From: Thiorhodococcus drewsii AZ1
GTDB lineage: Bacteria; Pseudomonadota; Gammaproteobacteria; Chromatiales; Chromatiaceae
DNA length: 64,000 bases
Direction of reading: 5' to 3'
Assembly (NCBI RefSeq): GCF_000224065.1
Contig: NZ_AFWT01000002.1
Location: forward strand, 62,001 to 126,000
This document shows, piece after piece, positions 47,831-57,845 of this stretch (positions are counted from its first letter, which is position 1; each line of letters begins with the position of its first letter). A program made the position numbers and the translations under genes. The notes beneath the pieces are model-generated. The model was not told the origin of the DNA and searched no databases. It saw only the letters and a list, made by a program, of their open reading frames with translations.

Positions 47831-49114
47831 TCACCCAGACTTACGGCCCGATGGCGGCTTGAAGTAGTAGCTCAGTTTGTCGGAGAGATTGAGATATTCG
47901 ATTTGATCCTCGGTCAGGTCGGATCGGTGCAGACTCTTGCTGATGTCGACCTCCTCCTCCGCCAGATCCAAGATCAGTGCCTCATCCTGGGGGATCTCGG
48001 GCGAGTAGAGCAGCACATTGGGCTTGAGCAGATCGGCCGGATTGATTGTGACCACCAGGGCAACGCGGTCGTCGGCGAGCTTGACCACCGTCCCAGGTGG
48101 ATAAACGCCCAGATTGGTGATGAAGGTCGTCAGCACCTTGGCGTCGTACCACTTGCGCTCTTGCGAATACATGCGCGAAACCGCCTGGTGGGGCGAAAAC
48201 CCGCGCTCGGCGCCAAATCCGTTGCAGAGATTGTCGTAGCGATTCACGACCGCGATGATTCGTGTCAACATCCCGATATCGCCCCCGGACAGACCCTCTG
48301 GAAAGCCGCTGCCATCCAGATGCTCGTGGTGCCTGGAGATGACCTCGATAACCGCCTTGGGTAGACCCGAAATCGCACGTGCGATCTCGGCGCCATAACG
48401 CGGATGCTGCTCATAGAACTGACGCTCGGCCTTGTTAAAGGCCTCCTTCTTGAGCAGGATCTTCGGCGGAATCTTCTGATGACCCAGGTCATGAAAGAGC
48501 GCCCCCATACCGAGCAAGCGCAACTGGGACTTTTCCAGCGACAGCTGCTGACCGATCACCAGGGCCAGCGCGGCCACGTTGACGGCATGGAAATAGCTGT
48601 TCTCATCCTGGTGCTTGAGATTGACCAGCTGCACCGTGGCCTCGGAATCGGCGGTGAGATCGTCGACCATCTGGACCACGAGTTCCTGGGCCTCCTCGAC
48701 CGCCTGCATCGGCGAGGATCGGAGATGATTCATCAGGGTCTTGGCCGAGCTAACCGACTGACTGTAACGCTTCGAGCATTGGTTGAGACGGGATCGGCGC
48801 TGTTTGAGAACTTCGATACGCCGCCGCTTCTCCTCCCACAACGCCTGAGAGAGATGCTCCTTCACCTCGTCGGTCAGGGGCTCCTCCTCCACCGCAGGCG
48901 CCTCCTCTCCCTCGGGCGCTGGGTCGCTGCGATTGGGGTCGATGCGGATCGAGGCGATGCCGAGCTGACGCAGGGCGTCGAGCTGTTTCTGGGTGCGGAT
49001 CTTGAAGCTGCCGGTCAAGAACGGGTGGTTCATCCACGGCAAATCGAGATGCACGAAGAGACCGATCCGCAGCTGGCTCGTGTCGACGGTTGTATTGCTC
49101 ACATCATGGACCAC
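47831..49114 (-). CDS. HD-GYP cyclic-di-GMP phosphodiesterase
   Basis: Up to 428-448 residues. An N-terminal DUF3391-like segment (SQLRIGLFVHLDLPWMNHPF, FKIRTQKQLDALRQLGI) is followed by a helical spacer and an HD-GYP domain: FHDLGHQKIPPKILLKKEAF is the HD core, and HHEHLDGSGFPEGLSG is the GYP loop, as GFP here, a variant seen in some members. It would degrade c-di-GMP. The start is uncertain: no ATG near the conserved N-terminus; GTG 49114 has GGAAAG about 10 bases upstream, GTG 49102 is also possible, and the frame stays open to 49177. Confidence 0.9.
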   Translation of the reverse strand: MVHDVSNTTVDTSQLRIGLFVHLDLPWMNHPFLTGSFKIRTQKQLDALRQLGIASIRIDPNRSDPAPEGEEAPAVEEEPLTDEVKEHLSQALWEEKRRRIEVLKQRRSRLNQCSKRYSQSVSSAKTLMNHLRSSPMQAVEEAQELVVQMVDDLTADSEATVQLVNLKHQDENSYFHAVNVAALALVIGQQLSLEKSQLRLLGMGALFHDLGHQKIPPKILLKKEAFNKAERQFYEQHPRYGAEIARAISGLPKAVIEVISRHHEHLDGSGFPEGLSGGDIGMLTRIIAVVNRYDNLCNGFGAERGFSPHQAVSRMYSQERKWYDAKVLTTFITNLGVYPPGTVVKLADDRVALVVTINPADLLKPNVLLYSPEIPQDEALILDLAEEEVDISKSLHRSDLTEDQIEYLNLSDKLSYYFKPPSGRKSG

Positions 49115-49333
49115 ACCAAACGCAACTTTCCAGATCCTGAATGTCGCCGCCGACCCTCGGCAGAGACCCGCAAGCATAGGGTATAGAATCGAAATTCAGC
49201 AAATGGCGTCACCCTAGGACGCACACAACGCGGATGCGCCCAGGATTGGCGCGCTTGATTCTCAACCGAACGGCTTGTAGCTTGCATCATTAGGAATTTT
49301 CTAGCCTTATCGACGCACCCGAGACCGAAAGAA

Positions 49334-52162
49334 GTGACCGACTACAAGAACACCCTGAATTTACCCAAGACCGGCTTCGCGATGAAGGCCAATCTGGCCC
49401 AGCGCGAGCCCGAAATGCTCAAGCACTGGGAATCCCTGGATCTCTACGGACGCATCCGCGAGGCCCGCGCCGGCGCGCCCACCTTCATCCTGCACGACGG
49501 TCCTCCCTACGCCAACGGCAATATCCATATCGGTCACGCGGTCAACAAGGTCCTCAAGGACATCATCGTCAAGGCGCGCACACTCGACGGGATGAACGCA
49601 CCCTATGTCCCCGGCTGGGACTGTCACGGTCTGCCGATCGAATTGCAGGTCGAAAAGAAAAAGGGTAAGCCCGGCCAGAAAATCTCGGCGGCCGAATTCC
49701 GGGTTGCCTGCCGCGAGTATGCCGCTAAACAGGTCGATGGCCAACGCGCGGACTTCAAGCGGCTCGGCGTCTTCGGCGACTGGGAGCGTCCCTATCTGAC
49801 GATGGACTTCGGCTTCGAGGCCGACATCGTCCGCTCGCTGGGGCGTATCATCGCCAACGGCCATCTGCAGAAGGGCGAGAAACCGGTGCACTGGTGCATC
49901 GACTGCGGATCGGCGCTGGCCGAGGCCGAAGTCGAGTATGCCGACAAACAGTCGCTCGCTATCGACGTGCGCTTCCCCGTGATCGACCCCACCCTGCTCG
50001 CCGAACGCTGTCACGGGACCCCGAACGGCTGCGGAGAGGGCCCGGTCTCGGTCGTCATCTGGACCACCACGCCCTGGACCCTGCCCGCCAACCAGGCGGT
50101 CGCGCTCAATGCCGAGCTGGACTACGTCATCGTCGAGGCCGACTCCGAGACGGGCAAGGAGCGGCTCATCGTCGCCGAGGGTCTGCTCAAGGACACCATG
50201 GACCGCTGGGGCATCGAGCACTATCGGGTGGTCGGCTACGGCCGCGGCATCGATTTCGAAGGAATCAAGCTCCGCCACCCCTTCTACGACCGCGAGGTGC
50301 CGGTTATCGTCGGCGAACACGTCACGCTCGATGCCGGTACCGGTGCCGTGCATACCGCGCCCGGGCACGGCCTGGAGGACTACATAGTCGGTCAGCGCTA
50401 CGGCCTGCCGGTCGACAATCCGGTCGGCGGCAACGGTCGCTTCCTGCCCGGAACGCCGCTCTTCGAGGGCGAAAACGTCTTCCAGGCCAACGAGCACGTG
50501 GTCGAGATCCTCAAGTCCAAAGGGGCTCTGATGCTGGAGACCCGCTTCACCCACAGCTATCCGCACTGCTGGCGCCATAAGACCCCCATCATCTTCCGCG
50601 CCACGCCCCAGTGGTTCATCAGCATGGACAAGCAGGGGCTGCGCGAGGGCGCGCTGCACGAGATCGAAAAGGTCGACTGGATGCCCGAGTGGGGCCGCAA
50701 TCGCATCGAATCCATGGTGCAGGGACGTCCCGACTGGTGCATCTCGCGCCAGCGCACCTGGGGGGTGCCCATCACCCTGTTCGTCCACAAGGAAACCGCC
50801 GAGCTCCATCCGCGCACCCAGGAGCTGATCGAAGAGGTCGCCAAGCGGATCGAGACGCAGGGCATCGAGGCCTGGTTCGCCCTTGAGCCCTCGGATCTGC
50901 TCGGCGACGAGGGCGCGCATTACGACAAGGTGCACGACACGCTCGACGTCTGGTTCGACTCGGGCGTCACCCATGCCTGTGTGCTGGAGCGCCGAGAGGG
51001 CCTGAGCGCGCCGGCCGATCTCTATCTGGAAGGCTCCGACCAGCATCGCGGCTGGTTCCAGTCCTCGCTCATGACCTCGGTCGCCATGCATGGCCATGCG
51101 CCCTATCGCCAGGTGCTGACCCACGGCTTCACCGTGGACGCCAAGGGCGAAAAGATGTCCAAATCCAAGGGCAACACCGTCAGCCCGCAGGACGTGATGA
51201 AGACGCTCGGCGCCGACATCATCCGACTCTGGGTCGCCGCCACCGACTATCGCGGCGAGATCAGCGTCAGCGACGAGATCCTCAAGCGCACCGCCGACGC
51301 CTATCGGCGCATCCGCAACACCGCGCGCTTCCTGCTCGCCAATCTCAACGGCTTCGACCCGGCGGCCAATCTGGTCGCGCCCGCCGACATGATCGCTCTC
51401 GACCGCTGGGCCGTCGACCGCGCCTGGCGTCTGCAACAGGAAGTGATCGCCGCCTACGGCGACTACCAGTTCCACCTCATCTATCAGAAGGTGCAGCAGT
51501 TCTGCGTGGTCGATCTGGGCGGTTTCTATCTCGATGTCATCAAAGACCGCCAGTACACCACCCAGTCTGACAGCCTGGCGCGGCGCTCCTGCCAGAGCGC
51601 CATGTATCACATCGTCGAGGCCATGAGCCGCTGGCTAGCGCCCATCCTCAGCTTCACCGCTGACGAGATCTGGCAAGCGATCCCAGGCGAGCGTGCGGAG
51701 ACCGTCTTCACCGAAACCTGGTACGACGGGCTCTTCGCCCTGGACGACGGCACCCCGATGGACCGCGATTTCTGGGATGCCATCATCGCCGCACGCGTCG
51801 CCATCGGCCCAGCCCTGGAAGGCGCCCGCAAGGCCGGACAGATCGGCTCCTCGCTGGATGCCGAGCTGGATCTCTATGCCTCGGATGACCGATTGAGGCA
51901 ACTGGAAGGGCTCGGCGACGAACTGCGCTTTGCCCTGATCGCCTCCGAGGTACGAATCCACCCGATTGCCGAACGCCCGGAGACGGCATCGGTCACGGAT
52001 CTCGACGGACTCGCCGTCCTGGTCACGCCATCGGACCACGTCAAATGCGCGCGCTGCTGGCACCACCGCGCCGACGTCGGCACCAACGCCGAGCATCCCG
52101 AGCTCTGCGGACGCTGCGCCGAGAACGTCACCGGAAACGGCGAGATCAGACGCTTCGCTTAG
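49334..52162 (+). CDS. ileS: Isoleucine--tRNA ligase
   Basis: 942 residues, GTG start at 49334, giving [19 protein letters not shown], the family opening. The HIGH motif is in [18 protein letters not shown] and the KMSKS loop in [13 protein letters not shown]. The editing domain between them includes [19 protein letters not shown] and [12 protein letters not shown]. The C-terminal zinc-binding motif is [12 protein letters not shown] ... CGRCAENV. It charges tRNA-Ile and hydrolyses misactivated Val. It starts a likely unit with lspA, although ribF and murJ, often upstream, are not here; the upstream gene is divergent. Confidence 0.98.
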   Translation: MTDYKNTLNLPKTGFAMKANLAQREPEMLKHWESLDLYGRIREARAGAPTFILHDGPPYANGNIHIGHAVNKVLKDIIVKARTLDGMNAPYVPGWDCHGLPIELQVEKKKGKPGQKISAAEFRVACREYAAKQVDGQRADFKRLGVFGDWERPYLTMDFGFEADIVRSLGRIIANGHLQKGEKPVHWCIDCGSALAEAEVEYADKQSLAIDVRFPVIDPTLLAERCHGTPNGCGEGPVSVVIWTTTPWTLPANQAVALNAELDYVIVEADSETGKERLIVAEGLLKDTMDRWGIEHYRVVGYGRGIDFEGIKLRHPFYDREVPVIVGEHVTLDAGTGAVHTAPGHGLEDYIVGQRYGLPVDNPVGGNGRFLPGTPLFEGENVFQANEHVVEILKSKGALMLETRFTHSYPHCWRHKTPIIFRATPQWFISMDKQGLREGALHEIEKVDWMPEWGRNRIESMVQGRPDWCISRQRTWGVPITLFVHKETAELHPRTQELIEEVAKRIETQGIEAWFALEPSDLLGDEGAHYDKVHDTLDVWFDSGVTHACVLERREGLSAPADLYLEGSDQHRGWFQSSLMTSVAMHGHAPYRQVLTHGFTVDAKGEKMSKSKGNTVSPQDVMKTLGADIIRLWVAATDYRGEISVSDEILKRTADAYRRIRNTARFLLANLNGFDPAANLVAPADMIALDRWAVDRAWRLQQEVIAAYGDYQFHLIYQKVQQFCVVDLGGFYLDVIKDRQYTTQSDSLARRSCQSAMYHIVEAMSRWLAPILSFTADEIWQAIPGERAETVFTETWYDGLFALDDGTPMDRDFWDAIIAARVAIGPALEGARKAGQIGSSLDAELDLYASDDRLRQLEGLGDELRFALIASEVRIHPIAERPETASVTDLDGLAVLVTPSDHVKCARCWHHRADVGTNAEHPELCGRCAENVTGNGEIRRFA

Positions 52163-52203
52163 AGCCCGCAGCTCCCAACGGGAGCATGACCGCTAGACCT
52201 CAG

Positions 52204-52232
52204 GATACCCGGCGCATCCTGCGCCGGGTATC
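52204..52232 (+). terminator. Perfect 13-bp hairpin after ileS
   Basis: GATACCCGGCGCA, loop TCC, TGCGCCGGGTATC starts 42 bases after the ileS stop. It has no T-run but a GATTCGGATTT tail. It can act as a terminator or REP-like element; the following copy-type element at 52264 favours a repeat origin. Confidence 0.6.
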
Positions 52233-52263
52233 GATTCGGATTTACGCATATGGCGGGTCTGCA

Positions 52264-52293
52264 GCCCGGATGAAGCGATAGCGAAATCCGTGG
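52264..52293. repeat. Dispersed REP-like palindrome (CCCGGAT ... ATCCGTGG)
   Basis: CCCGGATGAAGCG with its imperfect inverse GCGAAATCCGTGG is a short palindrome of a very widespread intergenic type in proteobacteria (from memory). Together with the hairpin at 52204 it fills the 320-base ileS-lspA gap, which otherwise holds no gene. Confidence 0.55.
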
Positions 52294-52482
52294 CAGCACC
52301 AACCGGCAAGCGAGAAGGCCACACCGCCCCACCCGCGTCCAAGCCGCCGGGATCTCTCGGCAAACCTGGCGCTTTAGGTATACTGCCGAGCGACCGGGCA
52401 AACGCTGTCTGCTCTCATTTTTCCGTCTCTCAGTCGCGCATCCTCGACGCCTGATCGAGGGTCCAAAAGAGGAACACGACTC

Positions 52483-52992
52483 TTGAAACACTGGCTTTGG
52501 CTTTCGCTCTTCGTACTGGCCCTCGACCAGGCGACCAAGTGGTCGATACTGGCCCTGATGAAGCCGTTCGAACCGGTCGAGGTATTACCGCACATCAATC
52601 TCACCCTGATGTTCAACGAAGGTGCGGCATTCAGTTTTCTCTCGACAGCCGGCGGCTGGCAGCGCTGGCTGTTCTCGGGGCTGGCACTGGTAGTGAGCCT
52701 GGTCCTGGTCGGCTGGCTGCTGCGGCTCAAGCCGCATGAGAAGGTCCAGGCGGCGGGGCTTGCACTGTTGATCGGCGGCGCGGTCGGCAATCTGATCGAC
52801 CGCGTGCTGCTCGGACATGTCATCGACTTTATCCAGGTCTACATCCCGGTCATCCCGCTCGCCATCTTCAACCCCTGGCCGGCCTTTAATGTCGCCGACA
52901 GTGCTATCACGCTCGGGGTCGCGGCGCTCTTCTGGATCTTCCTGGTCGACGATCTGCGCCAGGGCCGCGCATCCCGCAACGCGACCCCATAG
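52483..52992 (+). CDS. lspA: Lipoprotein signal peptidase (signal peptidase II)
   Basis: 169 residues, TTG start at 52483 with GAGGA 9 bases upstream. Four membrane helices. The conserved aspartyl-protease motifs are in GAVGNLIDRVLLGHVIDF (catalytic Asp) and FNVADSAITLGV (second Asp). NEGAAFSF is the early family motif. It removes signal peptides of prolipoproteins, for example the L,D-transpeptidase lipoprotein at 45.0 kb. fkpB and ispH, which usually follow lspA, are absent. Confidence 0.96.
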   Translation: MKHWLWLSLFVLALDQATKWSILALMKPFEPVEVLPHINLTLMFNEGAAFSFLSTAGGWQRWLFSGLALVVSLVLVGWLLRLKPHEKVQAAGLALLIGGAVGNLIDRVLLGHVIDFIQVYIPVIPLAIFNPWPAFNVADSAITLGVAALFWIFLVDDLRQGRASRNATP

Positions 52993-53478
52993 TTCGCCGC
53001 GCCCGGCCCGATCCACGACGGGAAAAGGCCCGACAAAACCACAATGGGATCGAGAACTTGGATATGATGTGCCTTCGACACAGGCCATCACCGTCGATGA
53101 CTGGAAGAACGCGGCCTCGCCTTTCCATCAAGTTCCCGATCGCTCGGGTCGCCGTTAAGGGTAGTCAACGGGGATAGCATCCCTGCATTCATCAGGCCGA
53201 CCTGGAGCAACATTCAAATCGCTCCGGATCTGGATGAACCATCGCATCGCCCGATTCGCCCGAGAGCCGTCTCGACGAATCCAGAATCACACACAGGGCA
53301 CGCCGACCTGGCTTTACCGCGAGTTCGATTCAACGACAAGCGACCGATCCAGGCTTACAACCTGACTCAAAGACACCTCAGACCAGAACTTTCCACACGA
53401 CCGCACCCCTGACGCCCCAGAGGCCATCGACGCGACCGATCGCGCGAGCCGGGCGCCGGCTCGGCGGCAGAGGCACGT
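52993..53478. other. Intergenic stretch, lspA to rimK
   Basis: 486 bases without a supportable gene. A TATGAT (about 53066, TTGGATATGATG) could be the -10 of a rimK promoter, without a clear -35. The frames here are short and lack ribosome sites. No repeat or RNA structure stood out. Confidence 0.4.
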
Positions 53479-54384
53479 ATGAAAATCGGCATCCTTTCGC
53501 GCAATCCGTCGCTCTATTCGACCCAGCGTTTGGTCGAGGCGGCACAGGCCCGCGGACACGAGACCAAGGTCCTCGACGTCCTGCGCTGTTACATGAACAT
53601 CACCTCGCACGCACCTTCGATCCACTACAAGGGCGAAGAACTCAAGGACTTCGATGCCGTCATCCCGCGTATCGGCGCCTCCGTGACCTTCTACGGCACG
53701 GCCGTGCTGAGACAGTTCGAGATGATGGGGGTCTATCCACTCAACGAATCGGTCGCCATTACACGCGCGCGGGATAAGCTGCGCTCGCTGCAACTGCTGG
53801 CACGCAAGGGCATCGGTCTGCCCATCACCGGCTTCGCGCATGCGCCGGACGACGTCCAGGACCTGATCAAAATGGTCGGTGGCGCCCCGCTGGTCATCAA
53901 GCTGCTAGAGGGCACTCAGGGCATCGGCGTGGTCTTGGCGGAGACGCAACAGGCGGCCGAAAGCGTGATCGAGGCGTTCATGGGCCTCAAGGTCAACATC
54001 CTGGTCCAAGAGTACATCCGCGAGGCCCAAGGCGCGGACATCCGCTGTCTGGTGATCGGTGACAAGGTCGTGGCCGCCATGAAGCGTCAGGCCAAGGAAG
54101 GAGAATTCCGCTCCAACTTGCATCGGGGTGGAAACGCCTCGCTGATTCGCATCACACCGGAGGAGCGCTCCACCGCGACCCGCGCGGCCAAAATCATGGG
54201 CCTCAACGTCGCGGGTGTCGATATCCTGCGCTCCAATCATGGACCGGTCGTGATGGAGGTCAACTCATCTCCCGGCCTGGAGGGTATCGAGTCGACGACA
54301 GGCAAAGACATTGCCAGCCTCATGATCGACTTGATCGAAAAAAACGCGGCACTCGGCAAGACGCGAACCAGAGGTCAGGGCTGA
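53479..54384 (+). CDS. rimK: Ribosomal protein bS6--L-glutamate ligase (RimK, ATP-grasp)
   Basis: 301 residues. It adds Glu residues to the C-terminus of ribosomal protein S6. The family opening [20 protein letters not shown] is followed by an ATP-grasp domain: [38 protein letters not shown] and [17 protein letters not shown], with metal-binding Glu/Asn at the end. Ribosome site: GAGG, five bases before ATG 53479. RimK substrates in other bacteria can be a different protein, so S6 is inferred from the family. Confidence 0.94.
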   Translation: MKIGILSRNPSLYSTQRLVEAAQARGHETKVLDVLRCYMNITSHAPSIHYKGEELKDFDAVIPRIGASVTFYGTAVLRQFEMMGVYPLNESVAITRARDKLRSLQLLARKGIGLPITGFAHAPDDVQDLIKMVGGAPLVIKLLEGTQGIGVVLAETQQAAESVIEAFMGLKVNILVQEYIREAQGADIRCLVIGDKVVAAMKRQAKEGEFRSNLHRGGNASLIRITPEERSTATRAAKIMGLNVAGVDILRSNHGPVVMEVNSSPGLEGIESTTGKDIASLMIDLIEKNAALGKTRTRGQG

Positions 54385-54567
54385 TAGACGCAACGATTGC
54401 CTGACCGGAGCCCCGCAGCATGCGGGTATAGATTTGCGCCATCTCGATGCCTGGCGTCGGGTCGAAATTTCATGACAGACACTATTGAGGGCGATCCAGC
54501 GCAGCTGGAGCAACGTACTGTGCGCGTTGGCAGCGCTCGTCACCAGCATCAAGAAACGCAAATCTCT

Positions 54568-54576
54568 TGATATAAT
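54568..54576 (+). promoter_or_regulatory. Extended -10 promoter element
   Basis: TGATATAAT is an exact extended -10 (TGN TATAAT) in a 354-base gap that otherwise holds no gene. No strong -35 is at the usual distance, as allowed for extended -10 promoters. It would drive the small gene at 54739 with a leader of about 155 bases. Confidence 0.5.
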
Positions 54577-54738
54577 TACTGATCAGTTCCGCGCTTCAGC
54601 CGAACCCGTATTGGCTCCGTGCAGGAAACGCGGAGGCACTCGAAAGGCAGCTGGCATCTAACCGGACCCCATCGCAACGAACATGTCAGACCTCGGCGCC
54701 CATGTCCCTCAGATCCTCCCACTCCCCCGGAGCACACC

Positions 54739-55026
54739 ATGGCCAACGGCTTCGTACTGGTTCTATTAAGGGAGCTTCGAGAGAACCTCAACAAACTGCG
54801 CCAGGGTCTCGACGAACGCCTGGACTCGGGTAACGCCCATCTAGAACAGATCACCACCAGCCTGGGCCGCGTCGAAAGCGATCTGAACGAGCAGCGCAAA
54901 TTCAACCGCCAGATCGCCCTCAATCAGGCCAAGCACGAGGAGGTGCACGCCAGCAGCATGGAGCAGATCCAGATCGAGCTACGTGAGTTGCGCGAGCAGG
55001 TACGCCAACTCAAACAGGGGCGTTGA
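54739..55026 (+). CDS. Small coiled-coil protein
   Basis: 95 residues. The start ATG 54739 has GGAG about 8 bases upstream; the frame is open further upstream but unsupported. It is nearly all helix with regular heptads: LVLLRELRENLNKLRQGLD, LEQITTSLGRVESDLNEQ and the closing IELRELREQVRQLKQGR. No signal peptide or membrane segment and no cysteines. I recognise no family. It sits between an extended -10 promoter and the convergent retropepsin-like gene. Confidence 0.65.
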   Translation: MANGFVLVLLRELRENLNKLRQGLDERLDSGNAHLEQITTSLGRVESDLNEQRKFNRQIALNQAKHEEVHASSMEQIQIELRELREQVRQLKQGR

Positions 55027-55050
55027 AGGCGCGATCCAGCTATTTCGGTC

Positions 55051-55818
55051 TCACTTGGATGCCAGCGTGAGTTGATTCTTCTCGTCGTCGATGGTCATGC
55101 GAAAGCGCCCAAGCACACTCATGCCGAGCAGCGAATTGCCGCCAAGACGCTGGTCGTCGATGAACGCGACCTCGACATCCGAGATGCGCGTCTCGCCCAA
55201 CCAGATGCCCGAGAGCTTGCCGACGTACGCCTCGACCGAACCGTTCGCGGTCTGGACCGACTGGCTCCGCGTGGAACTCGGGCTCATACCGAGCGTCGAC
55301 ATCAGCGAAACCGGCAGCACCACCTGATCCGCCCCGGTGTCGATCAGCATCGACTCCTCGGTCTTCTGGCCGCCAATCCCTTCGAGCGTCAGGGTCACCG
55401 CATGGGATGCCCCCTTGCGCGTGGTTTCAAGCACGATCTCGTTGGCCTTGGACGCACCTCCGTCGTCAGACTCCGAGGCCCCGTCCACGCTGCTGACCAT
55501 GGGGGGCGGAACATAGGCCGCCTTCTCACCCAGTATGATCACCCGCTCGACACCGCCATCCGGTGACTGAACAATGATGTGGTCGAACGCCTCCAGCAGC
55601 GTGTCGAGCCGCACGCGCAAATCGGCCCCAGCGACATGACCGAGTACGCCCTGAGTCTGCTCGATCCCGCGCAATTTGAAGCCGTGCTCGGACATCAAAT
55701 GCTCGAGCTCGACCGCCACATCGACCTGTCCCGAGCGGGACGGAGCATCCTCCGCGCAGACCAGCCCGCCAAACAGCAAGAGGGGCGTCACCCAATACCA
55801 GTGGACCATGGATTTCAT
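55051..55818 (-). CDS. Retropepsin-like aspartic protease (periplasmic)
   Basis: 255 residues from ATG 55818. A short signal peptide (WYWVTPLLLFGGLVCA) is followed by an unassigned N-terminal domain with VELEHLMSEHGFKLRGIEQ. The C-terminal 120 residues are a single-lobe clan AA protease domain: MLIDTGADQVVLPVSLM carries the catalytic DTGA, ISDVEVAFIDD and NSLLGMSVLGRFRM follow. Such enzymes work as dimers; the target is unknown. Five longer in-frame starts upstream (to 55872) have no ribosome site. Confidence 0.88.
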   Translation of the reverse strand: MKSMVHWYWVTPLLLFGGLVCAEDAPSRSGQVDVAVELEHLMSEHGFKLRGIEQTQGVLGHVAGADLRVRLDTLLEAFDHIIVQSPDGGVERVIILGEKAAYVPPPMVSSVDGASESDDGGASKANEIVLETTRKGASHAVTLTLEGIGGQKTEESMLIDTGADQVVLPVSLMSTLGMSPSSTRSQSVQTANGSVEAYVGKLSGIWLGETRISDVEVAFIDDQRLGGNSLLGMSVLGRFRMTIDDEKNQLTLASK

Positions 55819-56021
55819 CGTGTCCAGACTCCGAAAACGGATATAAAAGCGGGTTTCGAGGACGATTGGCAATGGGTTGAAGAACCCGCGAAATCACCTT
55901 CGCGCCACCGCATACGATAAGACGAAAAAGGCGATAACAGTCGAAATGCTTGCACGTATTATGGACAATTGGCGCATGCAGCGACTGAACCTGCGCTTTT
56001 GCACGACCTGACTCCGACCCC

Positions 56022-57281
56022 ATGCCAACATCCATCATTCCACTGCTACGCAAAAAACCGACCTGCCCCACCCACGGCTGCGAGCTGATCCTGTCCAACC
56101 ATGGCACCAAGCCCAACCCCTATCATTATCTGATCGAGGTGGTGAACACCCCGCTGCTCTATTGCCCCCAGTGTCTGGAGACTGGCCAGCACACCTCGGT
56201 CGAGGTCGAGCCGGCGGCCTCCATGGCCTTTCTAAAGCAGCTGGTCCGCCTGCTGGACAAGAGCACATTCCCGGGACTGCTCTCCAAGCCCAAGATCCGG
56301 GTCGACTTCAACCCGACCAAGACCATCATCGATCTGGTTCCCGGAGGCGGATTCGAGCGCCCCTTCGAAGACGCGATCCAGGAAGATATCGCCGCGCCTT
56401 CCAGCACGCCAGCCGACCCGGAGCAAAACCCGGAGCGTCTGACCGGAATCGAGCCTGTGGCGCCGCGCCACAGGCTCGACCAGCTCATCCTCGACCCGGA
56501 AACCCTCCAGCAGATCCGCGAGGCCACCAACGTGCTGCTCTCGCGCGATCTGCTCTACGAGACCTGGAATCTCGCCTCGGTCGCCCGAACCGGGCGTCGA
56601 GTCGCGCTCAACTTCTACGGACCGCCCGGCACGGGCAAGACCCTGGCCGCCGACGCCGTCGCCGATCTGCTGGAGAAACGGATTCTCAAGATCAGCTATG
56701 CCGAACTGGAGTCCAAATACGTCGGCGAGACACCGAAGAACATCAAGGCCGCCTTCAGCAAGGCGCGCGAGACGGATGCCCTGCTCTTTTTCGACGAGGC
56801 CGACTCCATCCTCGGCAAACGTCTCGTCGACGTCTCCCAGTCGGCCGACAACAGCATCAACGTCGCCCGCAGCACCACCTTGATCGAACTCGACAACTTC
56901 GAGGGCGCGGTCATCTTCGCCTCCAATCTGGTGAGCAACTACGACACCGCGTTCCTGCGCCGGATGCTCGCCCACGTCGAATTCAAACTCCCCGCAACCG
57001 AACAGCGCGAGCGCATCTGGCGCAGCCACATCCCAACCGAACTCCCGCTCGCCAAAGACGTAGACTTCGCGACCCTCGCCGACTCCTCGAAAGGCGCAGC
57101 GGGCGGCGATATTCTGAACGCCGTCCTGCTCGCCGCCTCCTATGCCTCGATGCGTCCCAGCGAATCCAGAGTCGTGACACTCGCTGATTTCGAGCGCGCC
57201 ATTGGATTCATCCTCGAAGGCAAGCGCAAGATCCTCAAAGGCCCGCTCGTCGCCGAGACTGGCTCCGTCCCCTGCGGTTAA
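56022..57281 (+). CDS. AAA+ ATPase with Cys/His N-terminal segment
   Basis: 419 residues. The N-terminus has two Cys groups: CPTHGC (C15, H18, C20) and CPQC (C48, C51), a likely zinc site. The AAA module begins near residue 190: Walker A FYGPPGTGKTLAAD, Walker B ALLFFDEADSILGKR, sensor 1 EGAVIFASNLVSNYD and the arginine-finger region RRMLAHVEFKLP. It resembles FtsH/VPS4-type AAA ATPases but lacks a protease. The adjacent gene is convergent. No clear ribosome site precedes ATG 56022. Substrate unknown. Confidence 0.85.
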   Translation: MPTSIIPLLRKKPTCPTHGCELILSNHGTKPNPYHYLIEVVNTPLLYCPQCLETGQHTSVEVEPAASMAFLKQLVRLLDKSTFPGLLSKPKIRVDFNPTKTIIDLVPGGGFERPFEDAIQEDIAAPSSTPADPEQNPERLTGIEPVAPRHRLDQLILDPETLQQIREATNVLLSRDLLYETWNLASVARTGRRVALNFYGPPGTGKTLAADAVADLLEKRILKISYAELESKYVGETPKNIKAAFSKARETDALLFFDEADSILGKRLVDVSQSADNSINVARSTTLIELDNFEGAVIFASNLVSNYDTAFLRRMLAHVEFKLPATEQRERIWRSHIPTELPLAKDVDFATLADSSKGAAGGDILNAVLLAASYASMRPSESRVVTLADFERAIGFILEGKRKILKGPLVAETGSVPCG

Positions 57282-57536
57282 GTGTTATCCCGGATTCATC
57301 CAATCGACAAGCGGATTAGCATAACGAACAAGATGCTGTTGCGACTCCAAGCCAAATCAGGCAACCTCATCTGAAATGCTTGAGAAATAATGACATACGA
57401 ATTTTAAAAACGTAATCGGGCATATCAATCGAACGCGATCGAACTGCTGACCGAGGAACGACCAAAAGCGCAGTTCGAATGCCCGTTCGGCCCGCCCCTT
57501 CTCGACCAAATTTGGATGAAAAGGAGGCTCTGAAAC

Positions 57537-57845
57537 ATGGAAACACCCCGCAACAGCTGCCAGATCGCAAGTCTTGACGAGCGCCGGTTACGGCGGCTAG
57601 AAGAAGCGATCAGCGTCACCCGAACCAAGCTCGACGTCGTCGGGATTCGGATCGAATGGCTCGGGCGCAAGCTCCTGAGTACCGAGCTCGAGCGCGCGGA
57701 CCTTCGCCGCGCGCTCGCCGAGCGGACCTGGGAATTCAATCTGCTCCACCACCGATTGAGACACGAACAGCAAGCAAGCGACGATCAGATCGAACAGGAT
57801 CTCGCGCCGATCGAGCACGACTCCTCGGAAGCGGGGCTAAGCTGA
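57537..57845 (+). CDS. Small helical coiled-coil protein
   Basis: 102 residues with a strong ribosome site (AGGAGG at 57522-57527, 10 bases before ATG). Two amphipathic helices: DERRLRRLEEAISVTRTKLD and GRKLLSTELERADLRRALAE. Acidic tail. I recognise no family. Its last 61 bases overlap the 3' end of the convergent cobT-like gene. A/T-rich, codon-poor 57282-57520 separates it from the AAA ATPase gene. Confidence 0.65.
   Translation: METPRNSCQIASLDERRLRRLEEAISVTRTKLDVVGIRIEWLGRKLLSTELERADLRRALAERTWEFNLLHHRLRHEQQASDDQIEQDLAPIEHDSSEAGLS

Noticed and set aside
49361-51610. 749-codon open frame opposite ileS
   Set aside because: Antisense shadow of ileS with the same composition bias; no start signal and no domain resemblance.
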